Counted from the stretch's first letter, positions 49,856 through 58,766 are shown. The stretch: DNA of 64,000 nucleotides from Litorivita pollutaquae (GCF_003205515.1 NZ_KZ826490.1:1-64000), one strand, 5' to 3'. The notes: generated by a model from the letters alone, not told the origin. Program-made: numbers and translations.

Positions 49856-50712
49856 TTTAGATAGCCGTAACGGCGTGCCATCTGCCTGACCCCGTCATAG
49901 ACCTTGGGATCTGCTGCCACATAGCCGTCTGGGCCGTAGAGATAGGCCAGCAAATACTGGTTCTCAGCCTGGTTCAGGCGCAGCATGGCATCCACGAAGC
50001 GGGCCTGCAAGGCCGCATCTAGACCAGGCCGGGCAATGATGGCATGGCTGGGGATCTGCGCGCTTTCGCCCAGCACCCTGACCTCGGCCTGCTGCTCAGG
50101 CGTCAGATAAAGATCGGCATACTGGCTGGCACCCGCAGCATCCACTAACCCGTTGGCCATAGCCTGCATTGCCTGCTGATAACCACCGGCAAAGAACTTC
50201 TGGCCAAAGAACCGGTCCGCATCGCCTGCATCCGCAACGAGTCCTTCGCGCACAAACAGGTCGAGCGGATAGAGATAGCCGGACTCCGACACCGGATCGG
50301 CAAAGGCAATGTCACGGCCCTGCAGGTCGGCCAGCGTCTCGATGCCGCTGTCCTTGCGCACAAACACCCGGCCCGAATAGCTCGGCTGGCCGCGGTAAAC
50401 CTCGGACAGAAGTGGCACCGCCCCGATCTGGTCTTCTGCCAGCACAAAGGGCAAGGCACCCATGAAGGAGATATCGGCATCACCATTGCGCAATGCCTCA
50501 ACTGCCGCAGCATGATCAAAGGTAACAAAGCCGGTGACTGGAACCTCCAACTGCTGGGACAGCCAGGCAGTGATCGCCTCGATATCCCCCAACAGCTTCT
50601 CTGGGTTTTCTTGCGGAATGAAGGCGAGTTTCAGTGCCTCTTCCGCAGAGGCAGTTGCTGGCACTGTTAGGGCGGCAGCGACAGTGGTCAAAAAGGTACG
50701 GCGCGACAGCAT
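49852..50712 (-). CDS. PhnD-like periplasmic binding protein
   Basis: A 286-residue exported binding protein with a twin-arginine-like signal (SRRTFLTTVAAA). The PhnD/SsuA-type fold is seen in LAFIPQENPEKLLGD and the FGSALPF-like middle. Family members bind phosphonates, phosphite, selenate or other anions, and the true ligand cannot be read from sequence. It overlaps the di-haem gene by one base and the ATPase gene by four, so all four genes lie in one transcript led by the di-haem gene. Confidence 0.85.
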   Translation of the reverse strand: MLSRRTFLTTVAAALTVPATASAEEALKLAFIPQENPEKLLGDIEAITAWLSQQLEVPVTGFVTFDHAAAVEALRNGDADISFMGALPFVLAEDQIGAVPLLSEVYRGQPSYSGRVFVRKDSGIETLADLQGRDIAFADPVSESGYLYPLDLFVREGLVADAGDADRFFGQKFFAGGYQQAMQAMANGLVDAAGASQYADLYLTPEQQAEVRVLGESAQIPSHAIIARPGLDAALQARFVDAMLRLNQAENQYLLAYLYGPDGYVAADPKVYDGVRQMARRYGYLK

Positions 50713-52565
50713 CAGAACATCCTCTCATCAATCTCGGCTTGCATGGTTTTGAAAGCGTCCCACTGGAGGCTCGCCTCAGCCCAGTCGCCAGCGGCGCTGG
50801 CATCGCCAACTGCCTGAAGAATTGCGGCAAATCGGTAGATTTCTGGCTTAGCGTTTTGATTGATCATAACGCTCGCATCTGCCGCCAGATCCGGTGCAAC
50901 AGTATCAATCAATACGGCGATGTTCTCCGCATCCCGCATCGGGATCAGTGTGTCCAGCGTCGAAGCAAAAGTGGTAAGCTCTTCCCACGACAGGCGGAAC
51001 ACGCTGTCTCGGCCTTCAAAGCGCTGGTAGGGCTCCTCACCATCTCCTACCGCGCGCAGATAGGCAGTTAAATCGGCGCGCTGTTCCGCATCCAAGCCCA
51101 GATCCTTGGTATCGTTGAACCAGTCTACAACCCCCGCTAGGGTCGCCAGCGATCCGTCATGCATGTAGGGCGCGGTGAAGTTGACATTGCGCAATGTGGG
51201 CGTTTCGAATGGGGTTGCGGTGCCGCCCGGGAACGGCGGCTCGGCCGAGCCAATGTCATAGGTCTGCCCATCTCGGAAAAACCGGTCCGGGGTGTGGCAG
51301 GAGGCGCAGGACCTGTCGCCAAGCCCGGCAAATTCGGTATTGAACAGTACCTCACCGCGTTTCGCAGCCTCAGAGGCCTTGTCAGTCAGCCGCCCGGCCT
51401 CGTCTATCTGTGGGTTGGGCAGAAAGTCAAAGGCGCGCAAGTAGGCGACCATCGCATCGAGTTGGAACGGCGTTGGCTCCGCTCCGGCAAACTCGGTCAC
51501 GATCACATTGCGTACAAAACTGCGCAGGCTCGGCTCGCGCCCATCACGCCCGTAAGGCGCTGTAAAGCGGATGCCTCGCATTGACGGCGTATCCAGGTGA
51601 TCGTCTTCCCGGTCATTGAACATCGGATTGAAGAAGGAGCTGTCCACATCCATCCCGCCAGCATGGCTAGAGAGGCCGGGGATAAAGAAATCCCGGTTCA
51701 CATCGGACCGGTTGTGGCAAGTTGAACAGGCAATGCCCAGGTCACGTGCTGGGGAACCAAAGATTTCAGGGCTGTCGAACAGCATGTCGCCATAGGCCAC
51801 AAGCGGCAGGTTGGCCTCATCCTCGCCAGCCTCTTCAAACTGGAGCACCAGCCGGGGTAGCTCGCGCTGATCAGCAATATTGGAGCCCGGTGGGAGTGTG
51901 GCGGGCAACACTACCGGCGTACCGGAGCGCACTGCGCTCTCCGGTGCCGGGGTCAGCTTGCCACGTTCGACAAAAACGGAGGGCAGATAGTTTGTCTCAA
52001 TGTACTCCACGATAACTTTTTGCGCCTCAGCAAATCGCGCCACATTCGGGTCTTGAGCGCCATTGTTCAAAATACCGGTGCTACCCAGAGAAGAATTCAG
52101 AACCAGCCAGGCGCGACCTAGGTCGTGTGCGGCCTGCTTGTCCGCCGCCAGGATGCCGTCCTCGAACGCGCGGTACAAGGCCGCAGACTGCGCAACCTCA
52201 AATGCGGCTTCAGGCTGGCCAAGTGTCGCCTCGGCTGCCTCTAGGTGCTGCAGAATACCTTTGGCCAATGCCGTTGTAATGGCAGCAAACAGGGCCTGTC
52301 GGTCTTCCGCAGCCAGCGCTGCACGAATGTTCTGGGCGTCGCTATCCGATACCCGTGACAGTGCCTCCACCGCAACTGCGCTGCCGGGTGCCGGAGCAGT
52401 CCAATTGTTTTCAATCTTCTCCCAGGGAACGGGTGTCAAGTTCGCCATGAATAGGCTCAGCCGGTAGGCTGCGGCCCGAGGTGCCCAAGGGGCTTCTTCA
52501 ATGGCAGTGGCCCCCACACTAAGCGGAAGCAGGCCAATCAAGGCAGATGCAATCAGGTGTTTCAT
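50712..52565 (-). CDS. Di-haem cytochrome c peroxidase/MauG-like protein
   Basis: A 617-residue exported protein. A helical N-terminal region (about 20-200, imelysin-like in look) precedes a di-haem peroxidase part with haem sites C280-x2-C283-H284 and C420-x2-C423-H424. The second half resembles MauG/CcpA proteins. The N-terminal part may bind metal or iron, as in imelysin-like domains, but this is not certain. It leads the operon with the PhnDCE-like transporter, and its promoter region holds a DtxR/MntR-type palindrome, so regulation by Mn or Fe is likely. Confidence 0.8.
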   Translation of the reverse strand: MKHLIASALIGLLPLSVGATAIEEAPWAPRAAAYRLSLFMANLTPVPWEKIENNWTAPAPGSAVAVEALSRVSDSDAQNIRAALAAEDRQALFAAITTALAKGILQHLEAAEATLGQPEAAFEVAQSAALYRAFEDGILAADKQAAHDLGRAWLVLNSSLGSTGILNNGAQDPNVARFAEAQKVIVEYIETNYLPSVFVERGKLTPAPESAVRSGTPVVLPATLPPGSNIADQRELPRLVLQFEEAGEDEANLPLVAYGDMLFDSPEIFGSPARDLGIACSTCHNRSDVNRDFFIPGLSSHAGGMDVDSSFFNPMFNDREDDHLDTPSMRGIRFTAPYGRDGREPSLRSFVRNVIVTEFAGAEPTPFQLDAMVAYLRAFDFLPNPQIDEAGRLTDKASEAAKRGEVLFNTEFAGLGDRSCASCHTPDRFFRDGQTYDIGSAEPPFPGGTATPFETPTLRNVNFTAPYMHDGSLATLAGVVDWFNDTKDLGLDAEQRADLTAYLRAVGDGEEPYQRFEGRDSVFRLSWEELTTFASTLDTLIPMRDAENIAVLIDTVAPDLAADASVMINQNAKPEIYRFAAILQAVGDASAAGDWAEASLQWDAFKTMQAEIDERMF

Positions 52566-52582
52566 GGTTCAGTCTATAATTA

Positions 52583-52626
52583 TTAGCCTTGGCTAAGTTT
52601 TGTAGAAAAGTCTATGTCATTGTCAA
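52583..52626 (-). promoter_or_regulatory. MntR/DtxR-type operator and promoter of the di-haem/PhnDCE-like operon
   Basis: TTGACA (52621-52626) and TACAAA (52599-52604) are spaced by 16 bases on the minus strand. Just downstream, over the expected start site, TTAGCC-TT-GGCTAA at 52583-52596 forms an inverted repeat like DtxR/MntR sites. The divergent regulator gene starts at 52703, so repression by it is likely. Confidence 0.65.
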
Positions 52627-52702
52627 GGCCCGCGTCGCTGGTGCATACACAATAAGGCGCGGCAAGCAGGGTTCCGCACCAGCAATAGACACCGAGAGCA
52701 GA

Positions 52703-53152
52703 ATGACCGATCAGAAACCACAACTATTCGGACGTAAACCTGACGACCAGGTGAGCGGTTTCGAGGCAGCCCGCGCCGCCCGACAAAGCGAAGTTGTGGA
52801 GGATTATGTCGAGCTGATCGCGGAGCTGATTCACCAGAACGGTTCAGCGAGGCCCGTGGAGATTGCCGAGCGGCTCGGCGTGACCCAGCCCACTGTGTCC
52901 AAGAACCTGACCCGGCTTAAACGCGAGGGCTTCATTGTGCAGGAACCTTACCGATCAATACGCCTAACGGATGCTGGGCGGCGATTGGCCGAGGCTTGTC
53001 GAAAGCGGCACCGAATTGTTGTGGAGTTCCTTATCGCCCTGGGTATTTCCAAAGACGTGGCCGAGCACGATGCTGAAGGTATCGAGCATCATGTAAGCGA
53101 AGAGACGCTTCGCGTATTCAAGGATTTTTCACAGAGTAAAATGAGCCGATAG
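52703..53152 (+). CDS. MntR-like (DtxR-family) metal-dependent regulator
   Basis: A 149-residue regulator. ATG 52703 begins MTDQKPQLFGRKPDDQ; a longer frame is unlikely. The N-terminal helix-turn-helix (VEIAERLGVTQPTVSKNLTRLKREGFI) and the dimerisation/metal-binding part (RHRIVVEFLIALGIS, EHDAEGIEHHVSEET) match the short MntR subfamily, which lacks the SH3-like C-terminal domain. It senses Mn or Fe in relatives. It is divergent from the di-haem/PhnDCE-like operon, with a palindromic site between. Confidence 0.88.
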   Translation: MTDQKPQLFGRKPDDQVSGFEAARAARQSEVVEDYVELIAELIHQNGSARPVEIAERLGVTQPTVSKNLTRLKREGFIVQEPYRSIRLTDAGRRLAEACRKRHRIVVEFLIALGISKDVAEHDAEGIEHHVSEETLRVFKDFSQSKMSR

Positions 53153-53238
53153 CGAGTTGGTTCATGCTATTGCCATTTGCCATAATGATGCGCTCAGGGG
53201 AGGATTGCATTCGATCCTGACATGCAAACCATGGCAAT

Positions 53239-53259
53239 GCAGGGGCGCAAGGCCCCTGC
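53239..53259. terminator. Hairpin between convergent genes
   Basis: A perfect eight-base stem GCAGGGGC / GCCCCTGC with a five-base loop lies between the MntR-like gene and the minus-strand His-rich protein. No T-tract follows, so it may be a weak bidirectional terminator. Confidence 0.45.
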
Positions 53260-53290
53260 GACCGAAGTTCAGTCAAGATCTGAGTTTTGC

Positions 53291-53794
53291 TCAGGAGCCG
53301 TCATCGTCTGCTTGAACGATTAGTTTGGCCTCGACGGGCAAGCCCCCAACCATTAGCGGGCTGTGGCTGTTGCCATTGAGGGAAACTTTTATCTCAACGT
53401 CGCCATCCGGCAGTGATGGGAGGTGTATCCAGTTGGCATAAAGGCGCCCCAGCTTTTCGCCGTTGATATAGACATGCGCGTGACCTTCACCAAGTATTTC
53501 CTCAGTAGAGGCATTCTCAGGAGAAAATCGGAAGTTTTGCGGTGTCACGTGCAAGTTCCAACCTGCCATCGGATCTTTAATCATCTTGATCGCCACGCTG
53601 GGGGCATTGCTGTCGGCCGGTAAGTTAGTGACAGCAGAGTGGTCATGGGCTGCCATCTCCGCATTGCTACCATGTTGAGACGGGTCAGCATGGTCGTGGC
53701 TGTCAAAGGTGCTGCCGCTGCCGGCCGCGATCACAAAGCCGACGCCGCCGCCAAAAATCAGCCCGATGGCGAAGAGAGCGAGTGAACGGGACAT
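53291..53794 (-). CDS. Exported His-rich protein, third gene of the Cbt operon
   Basis: A 167-residue protein with a signal or anchor (LALFAIGLIFGGGVGFVIAAG) and a His-rich mature start (DSHDHADPSQHG, AAHDHS), followed by a beta-rich domain (GHAHVYINGEKLGRLYANWIHLP). The His-rich linker suggests metal binding, and the downstream position after CbtBA suggests cobalt or nickel handling. No defined family is recognised. Confidence 0.7.
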   Translation of the reverse strand: MSRSLALFAIGLIFGGGVGFVIAAGSGSTFDSHDHADPSQHGSNAEMAAHDHSAVTNLPADSNAPSVAIKMIKDPMAGWNLHVTPQNFRFSPENASTEEILGEGHAHVYINGEKLGRLYANWIHLPSLPDGDVEIKVSLNGNSHSPLMVGGLPVEAKLIVQADDDGS

Positions 53795-53820
53795 TTTGTC
53801 CTCCTCAATAAATGAAAGCT

Positions 53821-53842
53821 CCCGCCGGCGGTGACCGGCGGG
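53821..53842 (-). terminator. Hairpin between cbtA and the His-rich gene
   Basis: A perfect eight-base stem CCCGCCGG / CCGGCGGG with a six-base loop sits in the 68-base gap. On the minus strand it is followed by AGCTTTCATTTATT, a weak T-rich run. It may act as a partial terminator that lowers expression of the downstream gene. Confidence 0.5.
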
Positions 53843-53862
53843 AAAGCAATAGAGGAAAGGAA

Positions 53863-54561
53863 TCAGGCGGCGGCGTTCGCGCGTTTGCCTTCAGCCTGCC
53901 AGAAGTATCCGGCAAAGCTTCCCAGCAACACCCAAGCGGCCATGCCGATGCCAAAGGCTCGGGCGGCAAATAGCGCGCCGATCTCGGTCGGAACCGGGCC
54001 AGCGAAGGTGTCGGGTTCAGGCGCACCGACGACGTGAGGCGCTATCAGCAGTCCAGCGGCGATCAGATAGCTCACCAAGTTGCCTCCAAAGGCGATCAAC
54101 CACATGGCGACGCCAGCTGTGGCAACAGTAGCAGTCCACCATACTTGGCGCACACCGACATCTGCTGCGGCTACGCCTGGCACTTCAGGCGCCAGCGACA
54201 AGCCAGGCGCAAAGTGGAAGGCAACAAAGCCAGCCAAGCCCCAAAGCAAACCGGTGCGACCGTTAATCTCACGACCCTGTTGTTCGGCAATCGACATAAG
54301 CGCCACAAGGGCCAATGCATAGCCAGTATACGTCAGCATCGTGAAGATGATGCTTAGGCCGTCGCGCACCGGCTCGGCGAACATGCCGGGCAACTCGGGA
54401 TGCGCAGTCACAGGATCAGCGCCAAAATGCACCAAATCGCCACCCTCATAAAGTTCGGCGTGGAGAAGTACAGGCTGCACGAAATAAAGCTGCAGCAAGG
54501 CGGCAATCAGCCCCGCTGCAGCACCAGCGAACAACGCGCTGGTCAGAATACGACTGAACAT
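53863..54561 (-). CDS. cbtA: CbtA cobalt transport protein
   Basis: A 232-residue membrane protein. ATG 54561 (MFSRILTSALFAGAAAG) fits the start of the CbtA family; the upstream frame overlaps cbtB. About five membrane helices and the family segments PGLSLAPEVPG and LSYLIAAGLLIAPHVVGAP are present. CbtA/CbtB proteins are predicted cobalt transporters linked to cobalamin riboswitches, as here. Its gene starts four bases after the cbtB stop. Confidence 0.87.
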   Translation of the reverse strand: MFSRILTSALFAGAAAGLIAALLQLYFVQPVLLHAELYEGGDLVHFGADPVTAHPELPGMFAEPVRDGLSIIFTMLTYTGYALALVALMSIAEQQGREINGRTGLLWGLAGFVAFHFAPGLSLAPEVPGVAAADVGVRQVWWTATVATAGVAMWLIAFGGNLVSYLIAAGLLIAPHVVGAPEPDTFAGPVPTEIGALFAARAFGIGMAAWVLLGSFAGYFWQAEGKRANAAA

Positions 54562-54565
54562 GGTC

Positions 54566-54736
54566 TTAGTGGCAGGGAAAGCCAGTTGCGTGGCGCACAT
54601 CGTGAGCAGCGTCATGCAGGCCAGAAGCTTGAGCATGGCCGGTCACAGTAACAACACCCAAACCCAGAATAAGGGCGAACACTGCGGGCAGAATGGTTGA
54701 TCCTACAGCGGATGCTTTGATAGCGTTTGTCGTCAT
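54566..54736 (-). CDS. cbtB: CbtB cobalt transport subunit
   Basis: A 56-residue single-helix membrane protein. ATG 54736 is chosen to begin TTNAIKASAV; the helix (PAVFALILGLGVVTVTGH) is followed by the family C-terminus HDAAHDVRHATGFPCH, with His and Cys suitable for cobalt binding. The cobalamin riboswitch lies just upstream. Confidence 0.87.
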   Translation of the reverse strand: MTTNAIKASAVGSTILPAVFALILGLGVVTVTGHAQASGLHDAAHDVRHATGFPCH

Positions 54737-54784
54737 TTTAGTCCTCCTTGCCGTCACACCCGACGGCGCAAGTTACGTTCAATA

Positions 54785-54940
54785 TACGGCCGGTCTCCTG
54801 ACTCGCGGGTCGATGCCGTCTTCCCCCTTCCCAGCACTCTCGCACCAGTGGAAATGGAAGGTAGCTCGCCGCTCACAGTCGCGGGGGCGGTTGAGGTTTC
54901 GGTGCCGCGATTTGGTCCACCGTCCTCATTCCCGTTTCAG
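54785..54940 (-). promoter_or_regulatory. Cobalamin riboswitch
   Basis: The minus strand carries the conserved parts of a cobalamin riboswitch in order: a 5' AACGGGAAT-type start, GGTG, GCCCCCGCGACTGTGA (the B12 core), a CCACTGG hairpin, GGGAAGG and the 3' GAGTCAGGAGACCGGCC. It ends about 50 bases before cbtB. By family precedent it represses cobalt uptake when adenosylcobalamin is abundant. Confidence 0.92.
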
Positions 54941-55128
54941 CTCTAATGCATTTGCACCTTTGAGCACCGTAATGACTGTTTCTGTCCGATTAGGCGGTAG
55001 CAGGTCAAGTACGAAACCGGCATGCCTAAGTTCCGCAGCGCCAAATTGATTTGAAATCTGCTGCTGTCAACACTGTACTGAATGCAATAATTCACCGCAG
55101 GAGCTACTAATATCGTGGTGCGGGTGGT

Positions 55129-55464
55129 TTACTGCACATCTGCGGGAATGCGAGCAATAGCCTTGAAACGCAGCTTTCCAAGTGGCCTTGCATCCGCGAA
55201 GTTACCGTCTGGGCTTTCCTGATACATCCGGATGAATGTCAGGATGTCCGGCAGGTCTTGAGCAGTTATCTCACCGAAAAGATAAGCAGTCTTGTCGTTC
55301 TGTCGGACTGCAAGCGTTTGTGGTCGCATGCAGCCGGACATGCAATCGACGTGCTGCAATTTTGCCTTCACATTCGCTGCCTTTAGCGTTGATACCACTT
55401 GATCATACAGGGTTGGATCCGCGTCACGGCAGGTTCGGCATAAAGTAAGCGTTGGTAGGTGCAT
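55129..55464 (-). CDS. DUF1636 small metal-binding-like protein
   Basis: A 111-residue protein. ATG 55464 has AAAAAAGGAC 14 bases upstream; an alternative TTG is at 55491. Cysteines appear as LCRTCRD near residue 10 and MSGCMRP near 43, the pattern of DUF1636, a family often next to cobalamin or cobalt genes and thought to bind metal or a cluster. It lies upstream of the riboswitch-controlled cbtBA and may be part of the same cobalt network. Confidence 0.8.
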   Translation of the reverse strand: MHLPTLTLCRTCRDADPTLYDQVVSTLKAANVKAKLQHVDCMSGCMRPQTLAVRQNDKTAYLFGEITAQDLPDILTFIRMYQESPDGNFADARPLGKLRFKAIARIPADVQ

Positions 55465-55729
55465 GCGCCGAGCAAGTCCTTTTTTGAGCAACCTTCTTTA
55501 TGATTCAATATCTGCGGGTGGTTACTGGTTCGATTTCGAAACTTGGTTTTGTCGCGGTGCCTTTAGAAAAGTCAATACTTGAGCGATCGGCAAGCTCGCC
55601 GGAGTAGGCACCTACAATGCCAACATAGATTATTCAGACTTGTGGCACGAGAAATTTTTCTTGTCCGGCAAATCGAGGAAACAGTTGCTCAGGCAAAAAA
55701 TCCGCCGAATGAAACTTGGGGCAATGTCT

Positions 55730-56212
55730 TCAATGATCGCCCTCGAAGTGCCTCTGGATCACTGGTACCACCAGCAGTAATCCGGCACCTCCGACAATGA
55801 ATACGTCTGCCATGTTGAAAGTCGGCCAGTGTGCAGATCCAATGAAAAAATCAAGGAAGTCTGTTACGGCTCCATAATGGATGCGATCAACGACATTGCC
55901 GAGCGCGCCACCTATGATCGCCCCATACGCAATCGCTTCTATACTGCTCTCTGTGCGAAGCATCATGATCAGGAGCCAGGCACAAATGATAAGCGCAAGA
56001 AGCAAGAGGCCCCACCAGGGGGCGCCACCCAAAAGCCCGAAGGTTACGCCATCATTGCGATGGAACGTGAGATTAAGCCCGGGAAAGACAGCGATCCCGT
56101 CTTTTAGGGTATCGGCGCTCGCGACAACCCAGGCTTTTGTTACCTGATCAGTGGCGACGGCGCCGACGACAGCTAGTATGCCGAGTACTTGTGTTTTGTT
56201 GACTGTCAACAT
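55730..56212 (-). CDS. lspA: Lipoprotein signal peptidase LspA
   Basis: A 160-residue signal peptidase II with four membrane helices and the catalytic aspartates D109 (GNVVDRI) and D136 (FNMADVFI). It cleaves prolipoproteins after lipid attachment. Chromosomes carry their own lspA, so this extra copy on accessory DNA is notable; similar copies occur on metal-resistance elements (for example pbr/cad regions). The several lipoproteins in this window could be its substrates. It is 99 bases downstream of the DUF411 gene and may share its transcript. Confidence 0.9.
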   Translation of the reverse strand: MLTVNKTQVLGILAVVGAVATDQVTKAWVVASADTLKDGIAVFPGLNLTFHRNDGVTFGLLGGAPWWGLLLLALIICAWLLIMMLRTESSIEAIAYGAIIGGALGNVVDRIHYGAVTDFLDFFIGSAHWPTFNMADVFIVGGAGLLLVVPVIQRHFEGDH

Positions 56213-56311
56213 GTTGCAACGTAACTACTTTGGATACCATTGGCCGGTCTGCGCTGAAGCGGCTGAATAGGTTAGCTAGATTGGGGAAAGGACTTCCATA
56301 ATTCGGCTCGG

Positions 56312-56767
56312 TTACCCTGCTGGGTAGCTCGAAAATATTTCGGTCGAGCCGTCTTTCTGGATCAAGAAGACGTCGTAGGCATCGCGTTCGTCTTCCGGCC
56401 CCATCCCTGGCGAACCATAGGGCATTCCGGGGACTGCGAGACCGACCGCATCGGGGCGTTCGTTCAGAAGGCGGCGGATGTCGGCTGCAGGCACATGTCC
56501 CTCAATCACGTAACCGTCCACGAGCCCAGTGTGACAGGAGACCATGCGCTGCGGCACTCCGTTGTCGAGTTTGAAGCGCACGAGAAGGCCGCCGAACATG
56601 TCCTGGCCTATTGGTGCGAAGCCGTTCTCCTCAAGATGATTCATCCAGGACAGACAGCAACCGCATCCATTGGTCTTGCGGACGTCTATTGGGGTTGCCT
56701 CCGCGAGGGCCTGCGCCGCCGGTAACAGGGCGAGTGTGATGGCAAGAGCTTGGATCATGCGTCTCAT
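56312..56767 (-). CDS. DUF411 periplasmic metal-binding-like protein
   Basis: A 151-residue exported protein with a signal peptide (residues 4-22) and the family signature C35-G-C37-C38 (TNGCGCCLSWMNHL), then MVSCHTGLVDGYVIEGHVPAADIRRLL. DUF411 proteins commonly accompany copper-resistance genes and probably bind metal through these Cys/Met residues. It follows the M23 peptidase gene by three bases, inside the operon led by the Sco protein at 60936. Confidence 0.87.
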   Translation of the reverse strand: MRRMIQALAITLALLPAAQALAEATPIDVRKTNGCGCCLSWMNHLEENGFAPIGQDMFGGLLVRFKLDNGVPQRMVSCHTGLVDGYVIEGHVPAADIRRLLNERPDAVGLAVPGMPYGSPGMGPEDERDAYDVFLIQKDGSTEIFSSYPAG

Positions 56768-56770
56768 GGG

Positions 56771-58144
56771 TCAGAGCCTTTCGGTTGTCGTTTCGGCAAT
56801 GTCGCTGCCGAGGTTTTCATTCAGAAGCGCCCGCGCCTCGACCAGACGCAAAAGCGCGGCTGTATCATCCGCTTCGCTCTCAGCCGCTTCGGCAAGTCTG
56901 TCGTCAGAGAGGGGGTCAGTAGGGCGTCCATCCACGAGGACTTCGTAGTGCAGGTTCGGGCCCGTCGCCGTGCCAGTCGCGCCGACGCGACCGATCACAT
57001 CTCCCGCCGCAACGCGTTGGCCTTGTGCCAGGCCCTCGGGCACAGCGCTGAGATGCGCATAGCGTGTCATTGTGTCTGAGCCGTGGGCGATTTCGACCAC
57101 GCGACCATAGCCGCCCCGCCAGCCGATGAAGCTGATCCGTCCCGGTGCTGTCGCTTGAACCGGCGTTCCGCTTGCCGTCGCGAAATCGACACCTGTGTGC
57201 ATCCGGACATTGCCGTAGACCGGGTGCGTACGGCGGCCAAATACCGAGCTTAATCGCGCCCCTTCGACAGGCTGTGCAAAAACGCGGAGAACCGTGCCAT
57301 TGACGTAAATCGTTGCCCGATCGCTACCGCTTACCGGCCAGACAACTTCATAAAGTGCGCCGCCGATCTCCAGCGATGCAAAGGTAAGTTCCGGCTGACC
57401 AATTCTGTCTTCGCCAACACGGGCCTCGCGCCACAGTAGCCGAAGCGTTTCTCCGCCGGTCACCTCACGACGGAAGTCGACGATTCCACCCAGCATCTGT
57501 GCCAAATCGACAGCGAAGCGGGCAGGCATCTCGGCTTCTTCCAGCGCGGCAAAAAGCGAGCTGTCGATCACCGCTTCGCCCGCCGATGTTATGAAGTCGG
57601 GAGCCGGGGTCACGACCTGCGTGGCCAACTCTTCGCCAAAGATCGCCTCGATCCGCACACCGTCCTCGACGGAGAGCGCGACGCTGCGCGGGCTGCCGTC
57701 CATCGTCGAGACAACGGTGACCGAATGCCCAGGCCTAAGTCGCCTCAGATCATATTCCGCGCCGAGGGCCAGAGCGACCTCGGCACGGTCAGTCGCTGAG
57801 AGACCTGCTTCTTCAAGAACGGTGTCGAGCGTCTCGCCGGTTGCGATATCGCGTGACCAGTTGGAGAGCGGAGGTTCTATCGTCGGTAAGAGAGTATCGG
57901 CGCTCGCAACCTCCAGACGTGGCATGGACTGGAGTGGTATTGCGGGCTCCACACGTGTTTGTGCGACCTGCGGTGTTTCCGTTTCAATAGAAGTGGGAAG
58001 CGGGAGTTGAGGTGGCGACCAAGTGGTTGCAGCTGCCAGACCGGGAGGGATCGGATCCTTCGACCAGATGCCCGATATTGCCAACCCGCCCACCGACAGC
58101 ACCGATACGAATGCGAAACCTGCCGCGATTGTTCTAATTCTCAT
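56771..58144 (-). CDS. M23-family peptidoglycan endopeptidase
   Basis: A 457-residue protein with an N-terminal membrane anchor (residues 1-25) and a C-terminal peptidase M23 (LytM) domain with the zinc ligands in RMHTGVDFA and LHYEVLVDG. The region between resembles the LysM/OapA-like N-terminal part seen in MepM-type enzymes. ATG 58144 is preferred because it gives the anchor; it overlaps the upstream sco gene by 11 bases. The enzyme cuts peptide cross-bridges, so it opposes the L,D-transpeptidases encoded elsewhere in the window. It belongs to the operon starting at 60936. Confidence 0.87.
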   Translation of the reverse strand: MRIRTIAAGFAFVSVLSVGGLAISGIWSKDPIPPGLAAATTWSPPQLPLPTSIETETPQVAQTRVEPAIPLQSMPRLEVASADTLLPTIEPPLSNWSRDIATGETLDTVLEEAGLSATDRAEVALALGAEYDLRRLRPGHSVTVVSTMDGSPRSVALSVEDGVRIEAIFGEELATQVVTPAPDFITSAGEAVIDSSLFAALEEAEMPARFAVDLAQMLGGIVDFRREVTGGETLRLLWREARVGEDRIGQPELTFASLEIGGALYEVVWPVSGSDRATIYVNGTVLRVFAQPVEGARLSSVFGRRTHPVYGNVRMHTGVDFATASGTPVQATAPGRISFIGWRGGYGRVVEIAHGSDTMTRYAHLSAVPEGLAQGQRVAAGDVIGRVGATGTATGPNLHYEVLVDGRPTDPLSDDRLAEAAESEADDTAALLRLVEARALLNENLGSDIAETTTERL

Positions 58145-58766
58145 GTTGCCCCCCAGTTTCTCTATTGAGCGCACGCCGGATTTTCGGCACTGCGAATTCC
58201 CTCGGCTCGTGATAGTCGATCATGGTGCTGAACCGGCCTTTCGCGTCGAAAAGGAAAACGCTGGCAGTGTGGTTCATGGTGTAGTCGCCACCTTCGGTCG
58301 GCACCCGCCCATAGCGTGCGCGGAAGCCCTGTGCTGCGCGCGCAATTTCCTCTTCCGGGCCAGTCCACCCGCGGATCGACGGATGGAAATAGCCGACATA
58401 CTCGGCCATTGCCTCGACAGTATCCCGCTCTGGATCGACGGTGATGAACACCACGTTCATTCCCTCCGCCTCTTCGCCCAGGTCATCAAGCCAGCCGGAA
58501 ATATCCGACAGAGTCGTCGGACAAACGTCCGGGCAATAGGTGAAGCCGAAGAAGACCATTGACGGGCTGCCGATAAGGTTTTCGGGTCCAACCTCGTTAC
58601 CTTCGTGATCTGTCAGGCGGAATTCCATTTCAGATAGGGCAACCGGGCGCAACCCCGCTTGTTCGGGCGCGCCGGGGCCATCGACCTGCCACCACCCAAC
58701 AACAAGTGTCAGGATGATCGCCGCGATGCCAGCGAAGGCATACTTGAGGATCGACCGTCGGGTCAT
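58134..58766 (-). CDS. Sco1/SenC-family copper protein
   Basis: A 210-residue membrane-anchored thioredoxin-fold protein with anchor at residues 8-26. The copper ligands are C78-x3-C82 (YCPDVCP) and H166 (NHTASVF), the Sco1 pattern. It may load copper into cytochrome oxidase or act as a periplasmic copper store. It overlaps PCuAC by one base, an arrangement that is common for Sco and PCuAC chaperones. A second Sco protein is encoded at 60337-60936. Confidence 0.9.
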   Translation of the reverse strand: MTRRSILKYAFAGIAAIILTLVVGWWQVDGPGAPEQAGLRPVALSEMEFRLTDHEGNEVGPENLIGSPSMVFFGFTYCPDVCPTTLSDISGWLDDLGEEAEGMNVVFITVDPERDTVEAMAEYVGYFHPSIRGWTGPEEEIARAAQGFRARYGRVPTEGGDYTMNHTASVFLFDAKGRFSTMIDYHEPREFAVPKIRRALNRETGGQHEN

